From: Dipteronia dyeriana
Lineage: Eukaryota > Streptophyta > Magnoliopsida > Sapindales > Sapindaceae
Assembly (NCBI GenBank): GCA_032871835.1
Contig: CM065301.1
Coordinates: 14,587,291 to 14,651,290, forward strand
DNA: 64,000 nucleotides
Reading direction: 5' to 3'
In this document: piece after piece, positions 9,833-21,023 of the stretch
How positions within the stretch are numbered: the first letter of the stretch is position 1
Layout of the letters: the number at the start of each line of letters is the position of its first letter
The notes under the pieces: generated by a model
Told to the model about the DNA's origin: nothing
The model's database searches: none
What the model saw: the letters and a program-made list of their open reading frames with translations, nothing else
Position numbers and translations under genes: made by a program

Positions 9833-12145
9833 TAGGGGTGGGCACATATCGTTTCGGTTTTGGACAAAACCGAACTGAACCAAAAATATTTCGGTTCACC
9901 TAAAATTAAACCGGTTTAAACCGAATAAGAATTGGTAACCAAACTGAACTGAACTGGTTGTAACCGGTTCGGTTCGGTTCAATTCAGTTTTGAACCTATT
10001 GGACCTTATGGGCTTGATGGGCTTAATAAGTTTTTTTAATATGTTTTTTAATTTGATGGGCTATTAGATTTTAATTTTGGGACAAATTTTCATAAATTTA
10101 AATAGCCTAAGTCCAAAAAAAACTCCAAATAAATATTACAATCTAAATCAAAATTACAATACAAACCCAAACTCCAAATCAAAATTACAATTCAAATCCA
10201 AACTTCAAATCAAAGTTACAATCCAAATCCAAATCCAAACTCCAAATCAAAATTATAACTAAAATAAAAACTCCAAAGCACTTAATTAGTAATAAAGGTA
10301 AAATAATACCAAACACCCAAACAGGAAATGCAGTAATGATTGTAAAATAATTCCAACTTCCTGGAGATCCTACATTCATAAATGAAATGGTAATTAATAC
10401 TAACTAATGGCATAAAAATAAGAGACTTGCATCCATGTTAGAAGACTACAAGGCTGTCACCATCAATACCAAAAAACAATTATAGTGAAAAATTATACAC
10501 ATATAAACAATTCCTTTCATGGCTTCATTAATCATTAATCCTTAATTTGTATCCATATACATATGTACATACTTTATCTATACACTACAATAAATATCCA
10601 TACTACATAGTACATATATACTTAATTGCCCCTTCTTTCTGATGTCAATACACTGCAGTAAATAATTTTCATACTACATACATACACACATTGTTTATAA
10701 ACTGCAGGAAATATCCATACACTGCAGTAAATAATTCAACAAAATACACAAACAAAATATCAACAGTCAACACAGATTACAGGCAAAAATTAGTTATCAA
10801 CACAGATAACACAAAAAAAATATCAACACAAAAATCAATTATCAATAGATTCAATACAAATTACACAAACAAAGTATCAACATTCAACACTGACAGTGAC
10901 AACACTACAACAGAGAATAGAGACGGTTTATCAAAGAGACAAGAACCAACCTTTGACAGTTTGAAGCTTTGTCTCGTTGAAGACTTGAAGTTGAGGAGCT
11001 GAAGAGTGACGATGAGCAGATCGGACGAGCTGAAGCATGAAGATTTGTCTCGTTGTAGCTTTGGCTGGAGCCTAGAGATGACGAATAACATATCAAAGTT
11101 AGAAACAAAATATAATAGCATATCAAAATTAACAAAATTTTCCCCCATATCTCTACAACCTTCTGAAACAAATGTACTATGTCTCAATCTTCAACTTGAC
11201 CATTCTCCTTCACTCAAAAACTCCTGCTGCAACACCACACACAAGAGCCAATAAATAAGTGAAACAAACTTGAACAATATAAAAAAACAGAATCGAAGAA
11301 TATATAGAAAGCTAATCCCATTGATAGATAACAGAGCAAACCACTCTCTTCTCTCACTGTGACAATTTTATACGCAGGGACACAAAGAGAAAGAAAACCC
11401 AAAACCGTGTGTCTTTGGAATAGAGAAAAAGAACCGTTTCTTGTTCAAGAAATGTCAGAAGAGAAAGAAAAATATAAAAAGAAGAAGAGAAATTGACAAA
11501 CCTTGTTAAATACTTGAATGTTGAGCAGAGAGAAGATTGAGCAGTGACAAGTGAGCTTGAGCACATCAGAGAAGTAAGAAGATAAATAAAATTAGAAAAC
11601 AAAAAATAAAAATAAAAAAACAACTAAAGAGTCGATTGAGCACAGAAAACTGAGAAAAGAAAATCGACAAACCTTGTTGAGCAAACACGGAAGAACGGAG
11701 CAGAGTCGAGATCGGTTTCGGCCGTATCGTGGCGTGAAGATTCGAAGACACAGAGACGCCATGAAGATTGAGCACATGCCACAGAGACGTCCTGAAGATT
11801 TGTGAAGATTCAAAGACAGAGCAGAGACGTCACACAGAGCAGATGTCGTGAAGATTCTTGAAGATTTGTAAAGATTCAAAGACAGAGCAGAGACGTCACA
11901 AAGATTTGAAGGGGGAGAGTTACGCGGCGTGTAAAGTTGAAATAATGAAAGTTGAGAACTAGGTTTTTTTTAATTATATAGTCAGTTTAATTAGTTCAAA
12001 CCGGTTTTGGAAAAGCAAACCGGTTTGAACCGAAAACATTTTGTTTTGTATTTTTAAAACCGGTTTAAACTAAATTGCTTCTACAAACCGAACCGAACAC
12101 CCATTTTTTAGTTCGGTTCGGTTCCGGTTTTTATGCCCACCCCTA
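9833..12145. mobile_element. Non-autonomous hAT-like element (2.3 kb) inside LTR B
   Basis: Terminal inverted repeats TAGGGGTGGGCA (left) and TGCCCACCCCTA (right) bound the element. The target duplication is ATTATTGT on the left (9,825-9,832) and ATTATGTT on the right, an 8-bp hAT-type duplication with a one-base deletion. Paralogous LTRs at 13,310, 18,040 and 21,040 show the uninterrupted site. Subterminal zones are rich in CGGTT/TTCGG motifs on both sides, as in the larger hAT at 51,016. No transposase is encoded. Short open frames at 10,690-11,880 are not recognisable. Confidence 0.85.
11794..11925. repeat. 66-bp tandem duplication inside the hAT element
   Basis: GAAGATTTGTGAAGATTC at 11,794 recurs at 11,860 as GAAGATTTGTAAAGATTC, and the following AAAGACAGAGCAGAGACGTC is shared, giving a period of 66 bp over about two copies. 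Shorter GAAGATT / CAGAGACGTC motifs are scattered just upstream. No coding role is visible. Confidence 0.75.
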
Positions 12146-12306
12146 ATTATGTTGTTAACTCCTTTGAGCCATCAGACTATATATATGTAGCTGATTGTAA
12201 TTGATGGGGATTATGTTGAATATTATTGATAAATCTTCCCATAAATTCTCTTCTCATCCTTCTTTGATTCTGTCTTTCTTTACTTCAAAAAATTCTGAAC
12301 ACATCA

Positions 12307-12809
12307 TTTGGTATCAAAGCATTCGATCCATGGATTCCAAGTTCCATAACGATGTTTTAAAAACTCTGCCCCGTCATGAGTCTAGGCTCAACCAAATCTA
12401 TAATACCCTCAAAACCATTTTGAATGAACTTCAATCTCTATGTGTGTTCCACAAAGAGAGTTCATTTCAAAAAAACACCACCACCCATACCTCTCCAACC
12501 GGAACCACCGTTCCCAACCCCATTTTCGACTAAAACCATAACTTCATAAACCCACCAGTTGTAACAAGTGTCAGCTACAAGTTACCAAAGATAAAACTTT
12601 TAAGGGTCATTCGGTCCAAGCCGGTTTCTTTGTGTAACCACTGACCGCTTGTCAGGTTGTTAGGGGAGTTCAAAGGCTCAGAGAGGAAAATTCTGATCAA
12701 ATGGGTAAGCACACTTATAGAAGATGCCACATGGAAGAAACGTTGGAAGATCTTCGAAACCTTTCTGAGTTTTATCCTTATGGAGAAGGATAGTCCGAAT
12801 GGGGTGGAT
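12307..12809 (+). pseudogene. Gypsy internal remnant: gag start joined to the end of pol
   Basis: After the primer binding site, 12,330-12,533 encodes a gag N-terminus (MDSKFHNDVLKTLPRHESRL...). From about 12,680 the sequence encodes VLIKWVSTLIEDATW, typical of the last residues of a gypsy polyprotein, and leads through a purine-rich stretch into LTR C. Almost all of gag and pol has been deleted in between. This piece shows that full-length relatives with pol once existed. Confidence 0.65.
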
Positions 12810-13162
12810 TGATATGTGCAAGGTGACTCGATCAATCGTTAGGAGAAATAAATTAGTCAGGTTGTTAGTCAGGTGAATAAGATAGTTAGGTTGTTAAGTG
12901 TGTCATGGTTTTGTTGGCCTTAATTTATGTTGCACGATATATAGTGGTGATTGTATTGTAAGTACTACTCATTAGTTAGCTATTTTTTTGTTGAGTGCCT
13001 ATTTTATTAGTACGTGAAAACTGTATGACTTGAATTGAGAGGCTTATATAGCCTGAGAATTAATAGAAAAGATGTTAAGTTATGCAAAATATTATCTTCT
13101 AATATATTTCTCAACTACTCTCTTTTTCTCTGATTCTTTTCTTCTAAATTCTGAACACATCA
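12810..13162 (+). mobile_element. LTR C, plus orientation
   Basis: It begins TGATATGTGCAAGGTGACTC after the polypurine tract and ends ACACATCA. It is very similar to LTR A over the first ~270 bases, with the last ~25 bases like LTR B. It is not followed by a primer binding site. Six bases later (TTAAAA) an LTR of opposite orientation begins. Confidence 0.8.
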
Positions 13163-13168
13163 TTAAAA

Positions 13169-13553
13169 TGTTGTGTTTTGAAGTAAAGAAAGACAAAATC
13201 AAAGAAGGAAGAGAAGAAAATTTGGGAAAAGATTTATCAATACTATTCAACATAACCCCCATCAGTTACAATCAACTATATATATATATATATATTTCGA
13301 TGGCTCGAAGGAGTTAACAATAATAATTAACCAACTTACAAAATAATAGGAAATAAAATGGACATGTTTTCCACTTCCAGTAATCATGGAAGCATCATTA
13401 CACAAATATGGCCATGAAACACTTCATGGACCCCTGAACAAAAATAACAATCAACTGTCAATATTGACTAAGTCTGATAATCTGATAACTATTTTAACCC
13501 ACATCAAGTCTGATAAACGGGCATGTTTACCATAACATATTTTACATATATCA
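13169..13553 (-). mobile_element. LTR D, minus orientation, head-to-head with LTR C
   Basis: Reverse-complement LTR of the gag-only family. It begins TGTTGTGTTTTGAAG and ends ACATATATCA next to the reverse complement of the polypurine tract. It contains a TA microsatellite at about 13,271-13,293. With LTR E it encloses the gag region 13,554-16,866. Confidence 0.85.
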
Positions 13554-15992
13554 TTCTTTCCCTTATAAATCATTCTTGTCCTCAAGGATGAAGTCTGCAG
13601 GTGGTTGGCATGGGGTTGGAAAATTTTCAATCATGAAGAGTTGAAGTCGTTGGCATCTATGTTCTGGAACAAATTTCTCATCACAATAGAAGCACAAGCC
13701 TCTCTCTCGTCGTTCCTTTGCCTACTGCCTAGTGATCCTCCTAAATGCCTATGGTAGAGTTTGAATTGGTTTCGGGTTTGGTGGGGGACCTAAGAGGTCT
13801 GCGGTAGAGTTCGACGTAGCTTTCTGGATTGGTGCATCATCTGGTGTTCAGAAGGACTGATGGAATTTTCTCTACAATTGGTTACGCTCCTCCACCAATC
13901 TAACAACTCCGATTGCATCCGACAAGGTCCGCACTGCTTAACTTTCACATCCAGGCAAATGTCTGTTGGGTTTATGTCCTAAATATGTAATTTGTAAATG
14001 GATTAGTGAAATAAATAAAAGAAAAGTTCAATTCATTCTTGATGTGTTGTTTATTTTATAACTTGTGCATATTAACATCCTAGATTGCCGGATGTAATCT
14101 CGAACTGTGTATATGAGTGTCATATACGGATGGATACAGTAAGAGACGTGTAATCTAAAGAGTCCATATATAACAAATAAAGCTGGGTGCTTTATTTACG
14201 GTTAATCTGTAGGTGCGGTCCATTCTGTAATGTACGGTGATTCTATCCTGAATCATTCATATGAGATATGGGAATGGAGGCACCTTATATGATGTGATCA
14301 TATAGGATTAGGTCATGATCTATATGAATTTCTCACCAAGATCCGTTTACCGATGAGATTCGTATATATCAACTAATGATTGTTATATGTGGGTGATTTT
14401 AATCCTGAGTGTCTTATCAACTCCTTCAGGTTAGATCGTGATCTTTGATATACCATTGGTGAGGTCAGATGCAATTCCTGATCAAAATACTCCGTATGTT
14501 GGGATTACGTTTTGGCTTATGGTTGGGAAGATTTATACACAATAGTGGAATTCACTCCTTATTGTGAGAAGTATATGGTATTCCCTTAAGGGTTGATTCC
14601 GGGCTTTGACAATATGAGCGCTCTCCTAATTCCGTGAGAAAATAAGATTTATTGTCCATTAGAGAATCAACGGTACTTAAAAGATATATGTAATTAGAGA
14701 AGTATAACGGACATTATGACTCAACTCTAATTATGAACTACTGTGAAGGATCACACAATATGTAATAACTATATCGATGGACACCGAGTTGTATCGGTCT
14801 GTGTAAAAGCGTCTGTAATTGAGATAGTGTAGCTTCGGATTTTTAGTGGAATAACACCAGAGTTAATAATCAATAAATATTAATTAAAGAGTTTAATTAA
14901 TGATTCCGAGGATTATTAGAGCTCAAAATATTATGGGTCCATTAGCTCCCCTTACTAGCCCGATCGATTTAGGTAACAATGGTCACGGTTAATTAATTGG
15001 ACATTAATTAATTGGATTGTCCAATTAATTGTGTTACGAAAGTGACACGTATTTATTCAGAAATTAATTGAATAATGAGATTATTTAATTAATGAATAAT
15101 GATGATTAAATATATTAAATAAAAAGATTATTTAATTATGTTATTAATTATTAAATGGAGGGTGTTAGTTGATATTTGATTTTGAACAGAATAAGATAAT
15201 ATGATTATTTTATTTTATTAAATTAAATATTTAAAATTGAATTTAAAATGTTTAAATTCGAAAACAAATATTTAATTATCTTTAAAGATATAAGATATTT
15301 TAATGGTTTGAAAATCAAATAAAGTTATTATGAGTTTTATTGAAAGATAATTAAATATATATTATCTTTAAAAAAAAAAAAATGGTAACTGATATCTATT
15401 TAAAAAAAAAAACACATTAACACACGTTAAGAAAAATAACAAAAACAGATCATGTTTTAAATTGCATTCGATGCAATTGACGTGGGTTAAATATATACAT
15501 TTGAAATGTATGTGTTAAACCTACATGAAACACATCAGTATTTTTTATTTTTTTTTGCTTTGGTGTAAATGTGGGTGCATAAAAGAGTAAAGAAAAAAAA
15601 AACCTTTGTTTTTTTAAGGTCTGGTTGTGCACTGATATCAAAGTGAATTAAAAAAAAAAAAGGTTTTTGTTTTAAAAGTGTGAATCAGAGTTGCACAACA
15701 AATTGATTCTGCTTTCGTGCATCAAGCATTTAAAAAAAAAATATAAGATATTTTTTTTAAGAACTAGAACTGTTCTAGTTGTTTTTTCTAAGAAGAAATA
15801 GTTTCTTCGTCTTTTCTATACATCCTTTTAAGTTTATGAGTATGTGACGCGTCCACAAACAGTTACCAGTTTCGGGAATAGCTAGAAAGATCAGTGGTAT
15901 AGATCAGAAGCATTGCAAGAAGTGAATGAGTCTCCAAATGTTGGTAAGGTTCTATTTAAATCTTCTTCTTCTTAGTATTGATTTCAATTTTT

Positions 15993-16031
<39 letters not shown>

Positions 16032-16051
16032 ATGTATATTTATTATTGTAA

Positions 16052-16087
<36 letters not shown>

Positions 16088-16866
16088 TTCTAAAAATATT
16101 ATGATCCAAAGTTCTTTGGTCCTAGATCGTTTACGATCTGTATTAAAAATTTTAAAATTGATTTTCGCTGCGTGACCTGTGAACGAGATTCCAACAATGT
16201 CATCACAGAGTCCTGCAATAAAACAACCGATCAAATAGTTCTCAGTGAGGTTGTAAATGCGTTAAGATAGCCTCTCGAATTCGGCCTTATAAAGTTCGAC
16301 AATGGTGACTTGCTTTAGGCGGATGAGGGATTCTGATGGATCCTTGTAATCTGTTGCCCAAAACGATAAAGGACATCCCTAGTATATTCTAGCCAGTTGA
16401 GAGGACCCCTGAATTTACTTATCCAACAATATCGTTGGAGAGCAAGACCTTCCAAGTGAAAGGAAGCTAGATGGACTTGATGTTGGTGGTAGATATTTTT
16501 GAAATTGAAGTACTGTTCGGATTTATAAATCCATCCGTTAGGGTCTTCACCATTAAATTTCAAAATGAAAGCTTGAGTTCTGTGTGGTTTTGGTTAGCGG
16601 TGAGGGTGGATTGGGTGTGGTCAGGTTGTGGTGAATTTCCAATGTATGATATTTCAGCTTGGGTGAATGGATTTACGTCTCATTCAATGGGGTTTTGAAC
16701 GTATGGGGAACAAACTACCTATAACTCAGTGGGGATCTTCTCAATTGATTCGTTCATTCAATCGAATTTTGATTCGTGACGGTCTAGAATTTCGTAAACC
16801 TCGTTATGAAACTTATCGTTTGATTTGCCTCTATATCCATGGACATGAGCATGGATCTGATATCAA
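13554..16866 (-). pseudogene. Gag region 1 of the gypsy array, interrupted by a solo LTR
   Basis: On the minus strand this is the same ~1.08-kb internal region as at 18,287 and 19,765: PBS-like TTGATATCAGATCC at about 16,855-16,867, gag N-terminus, a Retrotrans_gag core (PNGWIYKSEQYFNFKNIYHQ at 16,470-16,560), the zinc knuckle at about 13,680-13,720 and no pol. It is split at 13,964-16,196 by a solo LTR. Several stops and indels make it non-functional. Confidence 0.85.
13964..16196. mobile_element. Solo LTR, 2.23 kb, with 5-bp target duplication
   Basis: It starts TGTTGGGTTTATG and ends GATTCCAACA, so the ends form TGTTGG/CCAACA inverted hexamers. The 5-bp duplication ATGTC flanks it (13,959-13,963 and 16,197-16,201). 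The paralogous sequence at about 18,690 (GTGAATGTCATCAC) shows the uninterrupted site. There is no primer binding site, no internal domain and no coding potential. Strand and superfamily cannot be fixed; the start resembles copia-type LTRs. A compound TA/TG microsatellite lies at 15,995-16,031 and a TA tract at about 16,058-16,084. Confidence 0.9.
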
Positions 16867-16868
16867 AA

Positions 16869-18286
16869 TGTTGTGTTCGTATTTTTCTGATAAAGAAAGA
16901 ATCAAAGAAGGAAGAGAAGAGAATTTGGGAGAAGATTTATCAATAATATTCAACATAATCTTCATCAGTTACAATCAACTATATATATATATATATGTTG
17001 ACAGTGATGTTTGGATCGTATAGGATTGATCACGCGTCTAACAGGTTTTTGTAGATTGTTCAAAATGTTATGAGAAAGATAGAAAAAAGAAGAAAATCAT
17101 ACACACATAAGTTTACATGGTAAAACCTCAAGGTGGGGAAACATCCACGATTGCCGGTGACGGTGACAAGAAATTCATTATAATATAATGATTACACACT
17201 CAATCTCTCCTTTTTGGCGTATCTCTCTCTTTTGTATATTTTCTATGTGATGCTCTCTATGTGTCGTTATGTATATGTCTCTGTCTATATCTTTTTTATA
17301 TATCTTTTACAATGATATTGTGAGTCTATTTATATGTGCATAGAACCCTAATCCTTGTTACAAATAAGGAAAGGTGATAGTGTTCAATTAGAACTGGTTA
17401 CTTGTTGAAGTCGTCTTTATCTTCTTTCATATCTCGGAGATCTTGTGTATTGAATTAGAATCTTCTTAAGATTCTAGTTTAATAGTCTGTTTAGGACTTA
17501 TTTTCTTATCGGCGTTCAGTCTTATAGAAGAGCATAATTATTGTTTGACTTGGACTCGTTTCCTGTTTGGTGTTAATCCTTCTGGAAGCTTTGAGTTCTG
17601 TACTGAATAGAATTCTCTGACAATTGAGAGGAAATAGGGATATTTCCTAATTAGAGTATGACTCTAGATTCCTTGTTTGAGTAAGACAATTCTTCTTCGT
17701 ATTTGAGTCGTAGTTGCCTTTAATGTCTCCCACGCATTGTCAAACTGACCAATTGTCTAATCCCGATCGGACTTTTTTTATCCCGGTCGGATGGTCCCGA
17801 CCAAGTCCTCTCTACCCGATCGGCTAGTTTTCCCGACCAGGTTATTTGTGCCCGATCGGTTATCTTCCTCGACCATCTTGGGTAATCTTGACTAAGCCTT
17901 GAGATCATCTATTAATTGCATTAAGTTGATCTTTCCTGATTCTTGCGACGTATCATATATAATCATGCTGACTTGTCATGCTATCAAAAAATCTCTATAA
18001 CAATATATATATATATATATATATATTGTTTGATGGCTCGAAGGAGTTAACAACAATAATTAACGAACTTGCAAAACAATAGGAAATAAAATGGACATGT
18101 TTTCCACTTCCAGTAATCATGGAAGTACCATTACACGAATATGGCCATGAAACACTTCATGGACACTTGAACAAAAATAACAACCAACTATCAATATTGA
18201 CTAAGTCTGATAATCTGATAACTATTTTATCCCACACCAAGTCTGATAAACGAGCATGTTTACAAGAACATATTAAGCACATATCA
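16869..18286 (-). mobile_element. LTR E, minus orientation, split by a solo LTR
   Basis: It begins TGTTGTGTTCG after the reversed primer binding site and ends CACATATCA at 18,286. A solo LTR (16,996-18,002) has landed in its TA microsatellite. Without it the LTR is about 410 bp. It is shared by gag regions 1 and 2 of the tandem arrangement. Confidence 0.85.
16996..18002. mobile_element. Second solo LTR, about 1.0 kb, inserted in a TA microsatellite
   Basis: It starts TGTTGACAGTG and ends CTCTATAACA, flanked by ATATA on both sides. The flanking sequence is a TA repeat, so the duplication is weak evidence alone, but the paralogous LTRs lack the segment. It carries a cluster of CCCGATCGG / CCCGACC motifs at 17,762-17,880. 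The open frame over that cluster (17,720-17,908, minus) is a by-product. Confidence 0.8.
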
Positions 18287-19363
18287 TTTCTTCCCCCATA
18301 AATCATTCTTGTCCTCAAAGATGAAGTATGTTGGTTGTTGGCATGGTTGGAAAATTTTTAATCATGAAGAGTTGAAGTCGTTGGCATCTATGTTTAAGAA
18401 CGAATTTCTCATCACAATTATAGCACAAGCCTCTGTCTCGTCGTTCCTTTGCCTCCTAACTAGTGACCCTCATGAATGTGTCTAGTAGAGTTTGAATTGG
18501 TTTCAGGTTTTGTGGGGGGCATAAGAGGCCTACAGTAGAGTTCAGCATGGCTTTCTGGATTGGTGCATCATCTGGTGTCCGGAAGGACTGATGGAATTTT
18601 CTCTATAATTGGTTACACTCCTCCACCAATCTAGCAACTCCGATTGCATCCGACAATGATCGTGGCTGCTTAACTTTCACATCCAAGTGAATGTCATCAC
18701 AAAGTCTTGCAATAAAACAACCGATCAAATAGTTCTCAAGGAGGTTGTCAATGCTTTGAGATAGCCTCTCGAATTTGGTCTTATAGAGTTTGACAGTGGT
18801 GACTTTCTTGAGGCGGGTGAAGGCTTCTGATGGATCCTCGTAATCTGTTGGCCCAAAATGATGAAGGACAACCTTGGTAAATTCTGGCCAGTTGAGAGGA
18901 CCCCTGAATTTACTTATCCAATGATACCGTTGGAAAGCAAGACCTTCCAAGTGAGAGGATGCTAGCTAGACTTGATGTTAGTGGTAAATATTTTTGAAAT
19001 CAAAGTATTGTTCGGATTTATAAATCCATCCGTTAGGGTATTCACCATTAAATTTTGAAAATGAAATCTTGAGTTGTGTGTGGTTTTGGTTAGCGGCGAG
19101 GGTGGATTGGGAGTGGTCAGGTTATGGTGGATTTCGGCTGTGTGATGTTTCATCTTAGGCGAAGGGATTTATGTCTCATTCAATGGGGTTTTGAGCGTAT
19201 AGGGAATGAACAACCTGTAACTTGATGGGGATCTTCTCAATTGATTCGTTCATTTGATCGAATTTTGATTCTTGAAGGTCTAGAATTTCGTAAACCTCGT
19301 TATGAAACTCAGTGTTTGATTTGCCTTTTGTATCCATGGACCCGAGCACGAATCTGATGCCAA
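18287..19363 (-). pseudogene. Gag region 2 of the gypsy array (Retrotrans_gag)
   Basis: Minus-strand gag, best preserved at 18,603-18,950: MEGLAFQRYHWISKFRGPL, then LHHFGPTDYEDPSEAFTRL, then KTKFERLSQSIDNL and LSDAIGVARLVEE. This is the capsid-like Retrotrans_gag domain of Ty3/gypsy elements. The zinc knuckle CFYCDEKFV lies at about 18,395-18,440 in reverse. A frame break separates the N-terminal part (up to ~19,200) from the core. After the knuckle the sequence runs straight into the polypurine tract and LTR E. Confidence 0.88.
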
Positions 19364-19365
19364 AA

Positions 19366-19480
19366 TGTTGAGTTCGTATTTTTCGAAGTACAGAAAGACA
19401 TAATCAAAGAAGGAAGAGAAGAGAATTTGGGGGAAGATTTATCAAAAATATTCAACATAATCCCCATAAGTTACAATCAC

Positions 19481-19514
<34 letters not shown>

Positions 19515-19764
19515 ATGGTTCGAAGGAGTTAACTACAATAATTAAAGAACTTGCAATACAGTAGGAAATAAAATAGACATGTTGTCCACTTCCAATAATC
19601 ATGGAAGCATCATTACACGAATATGGCCATCAAATACTTCATGGACCCCTGAATAAAAATAACAACCAACTATCAATATTAACTAAGTCTGATAATCCGA
19701 TAACTAACTTAACCCACACCAAGTCTGATAAACGGGCATGTTTACGAGAACATATTATATATCA
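19366..19764 (-). mobile_element. LTR F, minus orientation
   Basis: It begins TGTTGAGTTCG and ends CATATTATATATCA. It contains a TA tract (about 19,482-19,512) and the same landmarks as LTRs D, E and G: the CGAAGTA AAG/ACAGAAAGACA block, GAAGGAAGAGAAGAGAATTTGGG and CCATGAAACACTTCATGG-like sequence. Confidence 0.88.
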
Positions 19765-20842
19765 TTCCTTCCTCCATAAATTATTCTTGTCCTCAAGGAT
19801 AAAGTTTGTATGTGGTTGGAATAAGGCTGTAAATTTTTTAATCATGAAGAGTTGAAGTCGTTGGCATATATGTTTTGGAACGAATTTCCCATCACAATAG
19901 AAGCACAAGCCTCTCTCTCGTCGTTCCTTTGCCTTCTGACTAGTGATCCTCCTGAATTCCTCTGGTAGAGTTTGAATTAGTTTCGGGTTTAGTGGGGGAC
20001 CTAAGAGGCAGACGGTAGTGTTCGACGTTGCTTTCTGGATTGGTGCATCATCTGGTGTCCGGAATGATTGATGGAATTTTCTCTGCAGCTAATTATGTTC
20101 CTCCACCAATCTAGTAACTCTGATTGCATCCGAAAAGGTCCGCGGCTGCTTTACTTTCACATCCAAGCGAATTTCATCGTATAGTCCTGTAATAAAACAA
20201 TCGATCAAATAGTTCTCAGGAAGGTTGTCAATGCGTTGGGATAGCCTCTCAAATTCGGCCTTATATAGTTCGACAGTGGTGACTTGCTTGAGGCGCGTGG
20301 GGGATTTTGGTGGATCCTCGTAATCTGTTAGCCCAAAATGATGAAGGACAACCCTAGTAAATTCTGGCCAGTTGAAAGGACCCATGAATTTGCTTATCCA
20401 ACGATATCATTGGAGAGCAAGGCCTTCCAAGTGAAAGGAAGCTAGATGGACTTTATGTTAGTGGTAGATATTTTTGAAATCAAAGTACTGTTCGGATTTA
20501 TAAATCCATCCGTTAAGGTCTTTACCATTAAATTTCAGAAATGAAAGCTTAAGTGGTGTGTGGTTTTGGTTAGCGGAAAGGATAGATTGAGAGTGGTCAA
20601 GTTGTGGTCAATTTCGGCTGTATGTGTTTCAGCTTGGACGAAGGGATTTACGTCTCGTTCAATGGGGTTTTGAACATATAGGGAACGAATGACCTGTAAC
20701 TCAAGGGGATCTTCTCAATTGATTAGTTCATTTGATCGAATTTTGATTCGTGACGGTCTAGAATTTTGTAAACCTCGTTATGTAACTCAGCGTTTGGTTT
20801 ACCTCTTGTATCCATGTACCCGAGCACAACTCTGATACTAAA
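19765..20842 (-). pseudogene. Gag region 3 of the gypsy array
   Basis: Minus strand, the same internal region as at 18,287. A near-complete frame can be followed from the reversed PBS (TTAGTATCAGAGTTG at about 20,828-20,842) through NGWIYKSEQYFDFKNIYH and WISKFMGPFNWPEFTRVVLHH to LYDEIRLDVKVKQPRTFSDAI. Stops occur at several codons, for example where Gln or Trp codons have become TAA or TGA. The zinc knuckle is at about 19,880-19,920. Confidence 0.87.
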
Positions 20843-20843
20843 A

Positions 20844-20958
20844 TGTTGTGTTCGTATTTTTCGAAGTAAAGAAAGACAGAATCAAAGAAGGAAGAGAAGA
20901 GAATTTGGGGGAAGATTTATCAATAATATTCAACATAATCCCCATCAGTTACAATCAG

Positions 20959-21023
<65 letters not shown>

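Larger units (their letters stand above)
9594..12306 (+). mobile_element. LTR B of the gag-only gypsy family, split by a hAT element
   Basis: It starts TGATATGTCCC after the polypurine tract and ends ACACATCA at 12,306, followed by a degenerate primer binding site (TGGTATCAAAGC at 12,309). Without the insertion at 9,833-12,145 it is about 390 bp and matches the reverse complement of LTRs D-G. It keeps the short TA repeat (about 12,179-12,187) that is expanded in its relatives. A gag start (MDSKFHNDVLKTL...) follows at 12,330. Confidence 0.8.

Noticed and set aside
10691..11879. Several open frames of 80-110 codons on both strands in the non-autonomous hAT element
   Set aside because: They overlap each other, have no recognisable domain and follow the repeated GAAGATT composition.
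17720..17908. Open frame rich in Arg/Asp/Trp on the minus strand
   Set aside because: It is produced by the CCCGATCGG motif cluster in a solo LTR.
20960..21019. TA repeat as centromeric or telomeric satellite
   Set aside because: It is a simple microsatellite inside an LTR, present at the same position in sister LTRs.
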